Positions 57,237 through 64,000 of a stretch of DNA of 64,000 nucleotides are shown piece after piece. The stretch comes from Clostridiaceae bacterium. GTDB lineage: Bacteria > Bacillota > Clostridia > Oscillospirales > Butyricicoccaceae. Under the pieces are notes generated by a model. That model was not told the DNA's origin and ran no database searches. It saw only the letters and a program-made list of their open reading frames with translations. Positions within the stretch are counted from its first letter, which is position 1, and every line of letters starts with the position of its first letter. The stretch spans positions 1 through 64,000 of the forward strand of contig QXXE01000014.1 in NCBI GenBank assembly GCA_009911355.1, read 5' to 3'. The position numbers were made by a program, and so were the translations under genes.

Positions 57237-57249
57237 GGTGTTTTCCTCC

Positions 57250-58410
57250 TTATTTCGCCGCGGGGAAAAGCTTGTCAAGAACCGCGTCAACCTCTTTGTC
57301 GTCGTCCTTGTCCGCCGCTCCCTCAATTCCTGCGCCCGCTCCCACGTCGCCCGCGTTGCTGTTCTTCGCGTCGTCGGCGCGGTCCTGAATGTACTTGCCG
57401 CCCTGCTTGCGCTGTTCAGCGATAATCTTTTTCGCAACGTCGCCCGCCGCGGTCGGCTTCGTGAACTTTGCTTCGTTCACAATAGCTTCAAAGCCGGGAA
57501 GCGCCACTTCTTCAATGTCCTGAATCCGTGTGCGCTCCGCCGCGGTTGCCGCTTCCTCGATCTGCTTTGTCAGTTCAGGGAATGCCGCTTTCAGGTCGGC
57601 AACCGTCTTTATGTCCTTGATTCCGTCCATGTTCTGATCGCTCCTTTTCGGTTCTGTTTTAGATTTTGTATTTGAAAAACCGCCCGGCGTGTGGGTCGCA
57701 AGGCGGTTTAACAACGAAACGGGCATATTCGGGAATTGTTCAAGGTTCATTGATACGCTGTTTACAATGACCTTTGCGGCGTTTTCAACGGTCGTGTCGG
57801 CTTCCTCAAACATAAGCCGATCACAAAAGCCCGCGTCAACCGCCTGTTTCCCGTCAAACCATGTTTCCGCCGCCATAATCGCGGCGATTTCTTCCGCGGC
57901 CTTGCCCGTTTTCAGGGCATAACCGTTTATAATGCTTTGTTTTATCACTTTCAATTCTTCCGACGCTTTCGCAAGGTCAGCTTCGTTGAAGTAACCTAAA
58001 AGGCCGATTGCCGGGTCATGCACCATGAACACGCCGTTTCCCGGAATCTCGATCACGTCGCCCGCCATTGCAACGATTGTCGCCGCGGACGCGGCCCAGC
58101 CGTCGATCTTGACCGTGATTTTCGCCGCATTGTCTTTCAGCCGGGTATAAATGGCATTTGCGGCGAACACGTCCCCGCCGCCGCTGTTGATTCGCACGAC
58201 GATTTCAGGGACGTTCCCCAGCGCGTTCAATTCCTCCGTGAATTGCAGGGGCGTTACTTCGTCGCCCCACCATGTTTCGGAAGCAATGTCGCCGTATAAA
58301 ATCAATTCCGGGGCGGCGTTTTCATCCGCCGCGGCCCGGAAATCCCAAAATCGCTTATTGCCCCCCTTGCCCTGTGCCGGGGATTTCGGGTTTTTCTGTT
58401 CCTGCGCCAT
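57250..58410 (-). CDS. ClpP-like prohead protease with scaffold domain
   Basis: The 386-residue protein has an N-terminal Clp-type serine protease (VVRINSGGGDVFAANAIYTR; catalytic Ser108 in GWAASAAT; His131 in FMVHDPA). From about residue 260 a coiled, charged scaffold tail follows (DIKTVADLKAAFPELTKQI; VAKKIIAEQRKQGGKY). It matures the prohead. It overlaps the portal gene by 56 bases, with TAAGGGAGG before the ATG. Confidence 0.88.
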   Translation of the reverse strand: MAQEQKNPKSPAQGKGGNKRFWDFRAAADENAAPELILYGDIASETWWGDEVTPLQFTEELNALGNVPEIVVRINSGGGDVFAANAIYTRLKDNAAKITVKIDGWAASAATIVAMAGDVIEIPGNGVFMVHDPAIGLLGYFNEADLAKASEELKVIKQSIINGYALKTGKAAEEIAAIMAAETWFDGKQAVDAGFCDRLMFEEADTTVENAAKVIVNSVSMNLEQFPNMPVSLLNRLATHTPGGFSNTKSKTEPKRSDQNMDGIKDIKTVADLKAAFPELTKQIEEAATAAERTRIQDIEEVALPGFEAIVNEAKFTKPTAAGDVAKKIIAEQRKQGGKYIQDRADDAKNSNAGDVGAGAGIEGAADKDDDKEVDAVLDKLFPAAK

Positions 58411-59914
58411 CTTGTTTTACCTCCCTTAATGCTCTTTCTTCGCGCTTTAACTGTGCAATGTTGCGGTCATAATCGGACCCGTTCATTTCCATTGCTTCAC
58501 GTCCACGGGTAGAAAAGCCGTTTTGCACCCGCTTTTCTGCCGCTGTGACTTCCTGAACAGGATTCAAAAGCCCCTGCGCGGGGCCGTTCCATTCCGCACC
58601 TGTGAAAGCCTTTCGCCTGATCGGGTCACTAAAAAAGCCGGGCGCGGGGATTCTTCCCTTTGCGACGGCTTCCGCGAACCATTCTTCATAAATCGGCTGG
58701 CAAAAGTCATTCGCAAGCCATGTCCGATACATTTTGAACATTTTCCATGCTTCCAAAAGCGCACCCCGCGACGCGCTATACGACGCGTTGAAATTCTTTA
58801 CCAGCAGTTCGTAAGGGATTTCAAGGGCCGCGCCGATCTGTCGGCAAATGGCAACCACGAACCCGTCAAAGGCTGTGTTCGGTCTGCCGGGGTTTACGTC
58901 GTGGGCCTTTTCGCCCTCGTTCAAGTCCATAATCAGGCCGGGGGCAAGTTCAATCGAATTTTCGTCCCCCGCGTCCACCTGATCTTCCGACGAAACGACT
59001 TCGCCGAAACCGCCGTCGCTGGACGCTGATTCCTTTTCGATGAAGATAGCAAACAGGCCAGAAACCACGGCGGCGACAAGTTCCGCCTCTGTATAGCGGC
59101 CTAACTGTTTTAACGCTTCAATGACCGGGGCAAGGAACGGCACGCCGCGTCGCTGTCCTATCCGTTCCCGGTTCATTATGTGAATCACGTTCCGCCGCCC
59201 CGTCTTTTCGCCCCATGCTTCAACCCGCGTCCAGCCCCTTTCGGTCATATCGTATGACAAGGGATGGTGTTTGCTGATATGGTATGCGACGACTTCCCCC
59301 GCGTCGTTTGTTTCAACGCCGCCGACAATGTGCGGGTCAAGTGTCCCGTTTGGATTGCTTAACCTGTCCGCTTCAATCAGGCAGATTCTAAGGTCATAGG
59401 GCATATTTACCCGCGTTGTAATGGGAAGCGTCGCTATAACGTCGCCGCTCATAAGCCAATTCAGGAAAGCAAGCTGTTGTAATTCATAGAAATTGTCCAG
59501 CCGCTCCAAATCGCACGCCGGGGAATCAGCCCACAAAGCAAATTCCCGTTCGATCTTGCTTTCAAGTTCCCGCGCGGCTTCCTCTGTCATTCCCAAAACC
59601 TCATAATCAACTTGACTTTTCAGTTTCAGGCCGGAACCGACGACGTTTGTTCTACACGTTTTCAACGCGCCCGTTGCAAGGGGAACCCCCATGTAAAGAT
59701 CGCGGCAACGCTGGCGGAGGGTCGAAAGGTTTTCTTGAATGTCCTCTTTTGCTGAACCGCCGCCGTATGTCCAGCCGATCATGCCTTTTTTGGTATGCGA
59801 CGCGCCGTAATTGCTATACCCGCTGTCCAGAATTTCCAGCTTCCGGCGGGCCGCGGCACGTTTCACCGCCGTTTGCGGAAATACGGCGGCAACCGCTCTG
59901 TCAAAGATGTTCAA
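58355..59914 (-). CDS. Portal protein (lambda gpB-like)
   Basis: The 519-residue protein reads RQRCRDLYMGVPLATGALKT, CRTNVVGSGLKLKSQVDYEV, FLNWLMSGDVIATLPITTRV and EIPYELLVKNFNASYSASRG, the lambda-type portal family. It forms the dodecameric DNA gate. The C-terminal tail is rich in Gly, Glu and Gln and overlaps the protease start. Confidence 0.92.
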   Translation of the reverse strand: MNIFDRAVAAVFPQTAVKRAAARRKLEILDSGYSNYGASHTKKGMIGWTYGGGSAKEDIQENLSTLRQRCRDLYMGVPLATGALKTCRTNVVGSGLKLKSQVDYEVLGMTEEAARELESKIEREFALWADSPACDLERLDNFYELQQLAFLNWLMSGDVIATLPITTRVNMPYDLRICLIEADRLSNPNGTLDPHIVGGVETNDAGEVVAYHISKHHPLSYDMTERGWTRVEAWGEKTGRRNVIHIMNRERIGQRRGVPFLAPVIEALKQLGRYTEAELVAAVVSGLFAIFIEKESASSDGGFGEVVSSEDQVDAGDENSIELAPGLIMDLNEGEKAHDVNPGRPNTAFDGFVVAICRQIGAALEIPYELLVKNFNASYSASRGALLEAWKMFKMYRTWLANDFCQPIYEEWFAEAVAKGRIPAPGFFSDPIRRKAFTGAEWNGPAQGLLNPVQEVTAAEKRVQNGFSTRGREAMEMNGSDYDRNIAQLKREERALREVKQDGAGTEKPEIPGTGQGGQ

Positions 59915-59933
59915 GGCGTTTCACCGTCCTTTC

Positions 59934-60176
59934 TTATAGGTCCCGCGGAACTGCCCTGTATATGCGGTTCCTGCCGCCGCGCTTTTCGATGTTCTCCAGC
60001 CGGGCAACTTCGTTCGTCCAGTATTCAATTTCTTTCCTGATCTCCGAAAGATTCGCTTTTGTCAGGCTCCGCGAACCTATCGTGTAACTTTGGTGGGTCG
60101 TAACCTCCAATTCGGCGTTTAACCATGCGTCAAGGTGTTTTCGCGCGATTTCAAGCCGTGTTTTTCCCTGTGCCAT
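59934..60176 (-). CDS. Small head protein (DUF6148/gpW-like)
   Basis: The 80-residue protein MAQGKTRLEIARKHLDAWLN, SYTIGSRSLTKANLSEIRKE and NEVARLENIEKRGGRNRIYR has the helical plan of gpW/DUF6148 head-completion proteins. Its ATG follows the terminase stop directly (TAAATG), which fits coupled translation. Confidence 0.75.
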   Translation of the reverse strand: MAQGKTRLEIARKHLDAWLNAELEVTTHQSYTIGSRSLTKANLSEIRKEIEYWTNEVARLENIEKRGGRNRIYRAVPRDL

Positions 60177-61997
60177 TTATAGAATACCTCCGTTCGTTCT
60201 TGACCGTCTGCCGCGCTTTTTCGGCGTTGCCGCTGGCGCGGACGGGTCAGGCTTTTTCAAAACCGGGTTCGCAATTTCAAGCGCGACGGTCGCATAATTC
60301 CGAATGTCCAGCGGTTCATTTCGCTTGTACCCGCCGTCTTTCAGGGTCCAGACGTATTGTGCTTTACCTTTTTTGTAGGTCATAACCATTTTTTCAGCGG
60401 TCAGCCCCCGAAAATATTCTTGCGTATATCCCCGGTCTTTGTCTTTTGGAAAATGGCAGTAGTTCGGCCCCTCTTCCTGCACCGCCAGCCGCTGATATAA
60501 AATCGCCTTGCCCGTGTCAACTCCAATTGTGAACAGGGGCGTTTTTACACTGTTTGCGGTTGACGGCCTATTGAAATACGGCACGTCTGCGCCGCCTTTG
60601 CCTTTGATAGCAAAGACACGGCGGGCCGTCCGCTCTTTGCAGAAACGGTAAACCTGATTCGTAAAGTGACCGCCGGAATCCACGCAAGTACAAATTATTT
60701 TCAGCCGCCGCCCGTCCGCCGTCGTGAACGTCTGTGAAAGAAAAGCGTCAAGTTCATTCCAAACAGGCTTTAATTTCAAGTCGCCGTATATCGCTTGATA
60801 CCGAATGCCCCAGCTTTCCTTGTCAACGCCCCAGCCGACAACTTCAACCTCGAAACGGTCGTCCTGCACGTCAACGCCCGCGGTCAGCACCAGCACTTCT
60901 TCCGGCACTTCGCAATTATATTTTTCCCGCCGCTTGTAAAGATCGTCGGTTTCGATCTGTTCGCCCTCTTCTTCCCATGTCTGCCCCATTTCGGTATTAG
61001 TCCAGACTTTGAGAAGTTCAATATTCCCTTTCTTCTTTTCGTCGTTTGCGGTAATGAATTTCTGTACGATCTCCCGCCACTCGACAAACATTGAAGCAAG
61101 GGCGTTCAGGTGAAAGCCCCGCACTTTCCGTTCGGGGAACCGTGCGACGAACTTTCCGCCGCCGAAATGCTCTTTCCACTCTGTTTCACTTGACACAACG
61201 CCGCATTCTGGACACGCGCACGAAATTTCTTCAAGGTTGTTCGCGTCGAATACGATGTTCGCCCATTCAAGAGGGGTCAGCGCACCGCACGCCGGGCAAG
61301 GCACGTTCCATTCCTCTTGCGTGCTGTGTTCGTACTCAACTTCAATTCTGGAAAGCCCCTTGATCGTCGGCGTTGACACGTCAACTTCTTTTTTGTTCCA
61401 GAATGTTGTAAGCCGCTTCCCCGCAAGCAAAAGGGGGTCGCCCTCATTGCCCGCCGTCGCCGGGTATCTGTCGATTTCGTCGGCAAGCAATATCCGAATT
61501 GGACGGGAAGCAAGGGACGACGGGGAATTTGCCCCGACGATCGTTACATGACCGCCGGGGAAAATCTTTTGCAAGATCGTGTTTCCGCTGTTTCTTGCCT
61601 TGTCGTTTACCTTGTCCCGCAAAACGGGGGTGTCGCGCAACATGGGGGAAAGACGGTCTTTGCTGAATGATTCGCCCATCTGTATAGTGGGTTGCAATAC
61701 CATGATCGGCGACGGGTCGTAGTGCATGAAATAGCCTATCGGGTTTAGAATGAACCCGTCCGTCTTTCCGATCTGCGCCGCGCTCATGACGACAACTTTT
61801 TGAATGCTTACGTCGCATATCGCGTCCATGATTTCTTTCTGATACGGGGCCTTTGACGTGCGCCAGCGGCCCGGCTCTGCCGACGATTCAGACGAAAGAC
61901 GGCGGTATTCGTCCGCCCATTCCGAAATTGTCATGTCCGGCGGCGGGGCAAGAACCGCGAAAATCCGGCAAAACAAATCAACCGTCGCTTGCTTCAT
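60177..61997 (-). CDS. Terminase large subunit (lambda gpA family)
   Basis: The 606-residue motor protein has the Walker A region VVVMSAAQIGKTD (about 68-80), Walker B RILLADEIDRYP, the zinc-finger-like segments CPACGALTPLEW and CACPECGVV, and the nuclease domain with AGVDVQDDRFEVEVVGWGVD. It packages DNA with a small subunit. The ATG at 61997 overlaps the preceding gene by 20 bases, and the in-frame ATG at 62018 is less well placed. Confidence 0.93.
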   Translation of the reverse strand: MKQATVDLFCRIFAVLAPPPDMTISEWADEYRRLSSESSAEPGRWRTSKAPYQKEIMDAICDVSIQKVVVMSAAQIGKTDGFILNPIGYFMHYDPSPIMVLQPTIQMGESFSKDRLSPMLRDTPVLRDKVNDKARNSGNTILQKIFPGGHVTIVGANSPSSLASRPIRILLADEIDRYPATAGNEGDPLLLAGKRLTTFWNKKEVDVSTPTIKGLSRIEVEYEHSTQEEWNVPCPACGALTPLEWANIVFDANNLEEISCACPECGVVSSETEWKEHFGGGKFVARFPERKVRGFHLNALASMFVEWREIVQKFITANDEKKKGNIELLKVWTNTEMGQTWEEEGEQIETDDLYKRREKYNCEVPEEVLVLTAGVDVQDDRFEVEVVGWGVDKESWGIRYQAIYGDLKLKPVWNELDAFLSQTFTTADGRRLKIICTCVDSGGHFTNQVYRFCKERTARRVFAIKGKGGADVPYFNRPSTANSVKTPLFTIGVDTGKAILYQRLAVQEEGPNYCHFPKDKDRGYTQEYFRGLTAEKMVMTYKKGKAQYVWTLKDGGYKRNEPLDIRNYATVALEIANPVLKKPDPSAPAATPKKRGRRSRTNGGIL

Positions 61998-62472
61998 CGT
62001 CCTTTGCCCCCTCTCCAAATGCGGCGTTGAAGTCTGAAAGTTCCTGCAATGCTTCGTCGATATGCTCTTTTAGCAGTTTGAATATTTCCGCCCTGTCCGT
62101 TTTCCTGCAAAGAACCGGGGCCAGCTTCGCGGGGATAGCCATAAGCCGCGCTTTGAAGTTCACCAACATATCTTTCATGACGGCTTCTATGTCCTCCGAC
62201 GCATGAAGTCGGTTTTCTTTCAACTGCAATTCGTATTCTTCGTTTTTCCGCTTCGCCCGAACCAGTTTTGCCCGCTCGGTGTTGTAGTCTATCGCTTCTT
62301 CGCTTTCCGGGTTCCGCTTTCGTAGGTAGTTTATATAGCGGCGGTTTGTGTCGATCAGGTCGTACAGGCCGGGGCGAACCTCTGCAATCACTTTTTCGTC
62401 GCGCAACTGCCGCACCCGCCGTTCGGACACGTCCATAAATCGGGCAACCGCTTTCACGTCGTAAAGTTTCAA
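61978..62472 (-). CDS. Terminase small subunit, Nu1-like
   Basis: The 164-residue protein has a winged-helix start (LYDVKAVARFMDVSERRVRQ, LRDEKVIAEVRPGLYDLI) and a helical remainder (RAKLVRAKRKNEEYELQLKE), the plan of lambda Nu1/DUF1441 proteins that recognise the cos/pac site. The start is TTG at 62472, seven to eight bases after GGGAGGGGTG. It directly precedes the gpA-type large subunit, its expected partner. Confidence 0.82.
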   Translation of the reverse strand: MKLYDVKAVARFMDVSERRVRQLRDEKVIAEVRPGLYDLIDTNRRYINYLRKRNPESEEAIDYNTERAKLVRAKRKNEEYELQLKENRLHASEDIEAVMKDMLVNFKARLMAIPAKLAPVLCRKTDRAEIFKLLKEHIDEALQELSDFNAAFGEGAKDDEASDG

Positions 62473-62643
62473 GTTTTTTCACCCCTCCCGATCTGCGCGA
62501 ACCTCTTTTTTGACCCCCCTCCCCCTAAAAACGCCCGCCGAACCGCGGAAGCGTTCAAAAATTTTTTGTCCCTGCCCCTGCGCTGGGGTCGCCGAACCCG
62601 CAAGCTTTGTCAGCCGCCGAAAGAACCTATCGCCGGGCCGCAG

Positions 62644-63582
62644 TCACACGTCTAAATCGCCCGAAAGATCGTCGCTTTCGTCGTCGATCTCGCCTGTTTC
62701 CGGGTTTATCTCGAATGCGCCGGATAATTTTTGCTTTGCAAGATTGTACTTGCGTTCTTCAAGCCGCACCCGGCGGCATTCCAGTTCATATCCCTTGATT
62801 GAATCAAGCAGTTTGATAACGCGCCCGTGTATCTTGTTCAACTCTGCTTCAAGCTTCATCGTTCGTTCAAACGTGCTGGCTTTTATAACCGTCTGCATAG
62901 TGACGTTATATGCGCTCTCTTCCAGTTCCCGCGCCCTGTCGCCTGTGGTGTCCTGCAAGGCCGCAATCTCCCGTTGCAGACGTTCCAGCTTCTTTTCCTG
63001 CTGGCGCGTCGGCGGCTTTCCTCCCTCTCCGCCGTCCATATCCCAAAGCAAGGAATCTTCTTCCCGTTGCAGGGCTTCCAGCTTTTCCCGCTGTTGCTTC
63101 AACCGCTCTTGACCTTTCGGCGTTCTCATTTCCACCACGCGGTCTATATACAGGCTGTCAGGCTCCGCCGCTTCAAGCGTGGCAATCTTGTTTTGCAGGT
63201 CGATTTCCTTTGCTAAAAGCTGTCGCAACTCTTCCAGCATATTTGTTTCTGTGTCCAGCGTTAGGCTCTCAATATATGCCCGCTGTTCCGGCTGGAGATC
63301 GTCAAGGCGAACCGTGGTATATGCGCCGTGTGTTTCTGCATTCCTGTTCCCTGCGGGCGCACCCGCTCCCGCGGCGTTCTTGTTGCCCGGTTGTCCGCCG
63401 CGTTTCCGGGGCGGTTTCTGCGCTTCAAGCGCGGCTTGCCACCCGTCTGCGCTCTTCCACTTGCGAACCTGTGCGGGGGTCGTGCCGACGCTCTCCGCAA
63501 CCTGTCGGGCGGTCATGGTCCCGCCGGATTCCAGCCACACCCGGCGGGCTTCGTCCCGCGCCGGGCTTCTTTCGCGTGCCAT
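62644..63582 (-). CDS. Second small-terminase-like protein (PBSX XtmA/Phage_terminase type)
   Basis: The 312-residue protein begins MARERSPARDEARRVWLESG, with an HTH (RQVAESVGTTPAQVRKWKSA) and GGQPGNKNAAGAGAPAGNRN, the RGGQPGNxNA motif typical of XtmA-like small terminases. A long coiled coil follows (about 115-290) and an acidic tail. It precedes the Nu1-like gene by 171 bases with no gene between. Having both types before one TerL is unusual. Confidence 0.82.
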   Translation of the reverse strand: MARERSPARDEARRVWLESGGTMTARQVAESVGTTPAQVRKWKSADGWQAALEAQKPPRKRGGQPGNKNAAGAGAPAGNRNAETHGAYTTVRLDDLQPEQRAYIESLTLDTETNMLEELRQLLAKEIDLQNKIATLEAAEPDSLYIDRVVEMRTPKGQERLKQQREKLEALQREEDSLLWDMDGGEGGKPPTRQQEKKLERLQREIAALQDTTGDRARELEESAYNVTMQTVIKASTFERTMKLEAELNKIHGRVIKLLDSIKGYELECRRVRLEERKYNLAKQKLSGAFEINPETGEIDDESDDLSGDLDV

Positions 63583-63645
63583 GCGCCCGCGCCCCCTTTC
63601 GTTTGTTTTTCATTTTCCGCCCTGCGTACCCCGGCGGAAGCGCAT

Positions 63646-63720
63646 AAAAAACGGGCCGTGTTCAAAACATGGTCCGTTTTTCATCATGCGGGCGGCGTGG
63701 AGGATTCCGCCGCCCGTTTC
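63646..63720. terminator. Two hairpins upstream of the packaging genes
   Basis: AAAACGGGCCGTGTT pairs with AACATGGTCCGTTTT (63648-63680). CGGGCGGCG pairs with CGCCGCCCG (63691-63718). They separate the sigma-like regulator from the small-terminase gene. A minus-strand TATAAT at 63747-63752 lies just upstream and may start the late transcript. Confidence 0.5.
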
Positions 63721-63780
63721 GTTGTGTTCACTTTTCACGATACCAATTATAGCAGATAAATCAGGCAATGGGTGGCAATC

Positions 63781-64000
63781 TTATTTTTGCGGGAAATTGA
63801 ATCGCGAAACCGCCTTGTTCTGTGAAAAAAGCCTTGCAAGCTGATTCAAAGCGTTGTTCCGAATATTCCGGCATTGACGGGGGCTATAATTGACCCGTGC
63901 CGAAATCTGTTCCCATTGTAGGCCGTCTATGTAGAACCCCAAAACAACCGCCCTTTCATGGTATGTCAGTCGGTTTAATTCCGAAAGGATTTCCGCCCCG
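63781..64000 (-). CDS. Phage sigma-70 region 4-like/ArpU-type regulator, C-terminal part (cut by the window edge)
   Basis: The frame is open from the window edge to a TAA at 63781-63783 and reads AEILSELNRLTYHERAVVLG, FYIDGLQWEQISARVNYSPR and QCRNIRNNALNQLARLFSQN. This is a helix-turn-helix of the region-4 type used by small phage late-gene activators (DUF1492/ArpU-like). The start lies beyond the window. Its place directly upstream of the terminase genes fits control of late transcription. Confidence 0.75.
   Translation of the reverse strand, partial: GAEILSELNRLTYHERAVVLGFYIDGLQWEQISARVNYSPRQCRNIRNNALNQLARLFSQNKAVSRFNFPQK

Noticed and set aside
32000-64000. Phage integrase, attachment site or excisionase
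   Set aside because: None was found in any frame in the visible part; the early region and right end are outside the window.
1-64000. tRNA or rRNA genes
   Set aside because: No cloverleaf or rRNA-like stretch was recognised by eye; a covariance-model scan would be decisive but could not be run.

Overview
The window reads as a GC-rich chromosome segment of an anaerobic, spore-forming Clostridia, most likely of the Oscillospiraceae/Ruminococcaceae type. Supporting signs are strong AGGAGG ribosome binding sites, a BofC-like/PdaA sporulation pair, BlaI/BlaR1, FeoAB, RbsA-type sugar transporters and GC-rich dispersed repeats. No rRNA or tRNA was recognised, so the placement rests on gene style alone.

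Left half (1-31.4 kb), host chromosome. An IS982-type remnant with a duplicated 5' end opens the window, followed by small and hypothetical genes, a BofC-like/pdaA pair and a blaR1-blaI operon. A leftward carbohydrate operon (15.2 to 6.2 kb) runs ANTAR regulator, binding protein, ATPase, permease, TIM-barrel isomerase, zinc dehydrogenase, RpiB-like isomerase and a split transketolase. A divergent LacI gene and a 26-bp perfect palindrome downstream of a consensus promoter suggest LacI control of initiation. A terminator between the ANTAR gene and the transporter suggests a second, antitermination layer. A second sugar ABC locus (17.6-21 kb) is broken: a truncated permease abuts a histidine-kinase tail and an ATPase homologue that has lost its catalytic motifs. 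Then come pgi, several hypotheticals, a YbjQ protein, an alpha/beta hydrolase, feoAB behind a DtxR-like box, a GC-rich tandem repeat, a HAD phosphatase and a 3D-domain protein.

Right half (about 31.5 kb to the end), a prophage of contractile-tailed type cut by the window edge. An IS30-family transposase, an Arc-like pseudogene, palindromic operators, an XRE repressor and a lipoprotein lie at its left edge. The late genes all run leftward. From the right edge they are: sigma-like regulator, two small-terminase-like genes, lambda-type large terminase, portal, ClpP-like protease, gpD and gpE-type capsid proteins, connectors, sheath, tube, gpE/gpE' chaperone with a -1 frameshift site, tape measure, and gpX, D, V, U, W, J, I and H-type proteins. 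A diversity-generating retroelement (DGR) and the lysis genes follow. No integrase or attachment site was found in the window.

The outstanding system is the DGR at 38.7-42.4 kb: an Avd-like protein, a 95-bp template repeat, a reverse transcriptase with IGNQTSQ and YMDD motifs, and a target tail protein with a 95-bp variable repeat. The repeats differ at 12 positions, and all 12 are adenines in the template's coding strand, the mark of adenine-specific mutagenic retrohoming. The variable repeat is internal, followed by about 320 residues of Fn3/Ig-like sequence, while the template still reads into a stop codon like an old C-terminal lectin tail.
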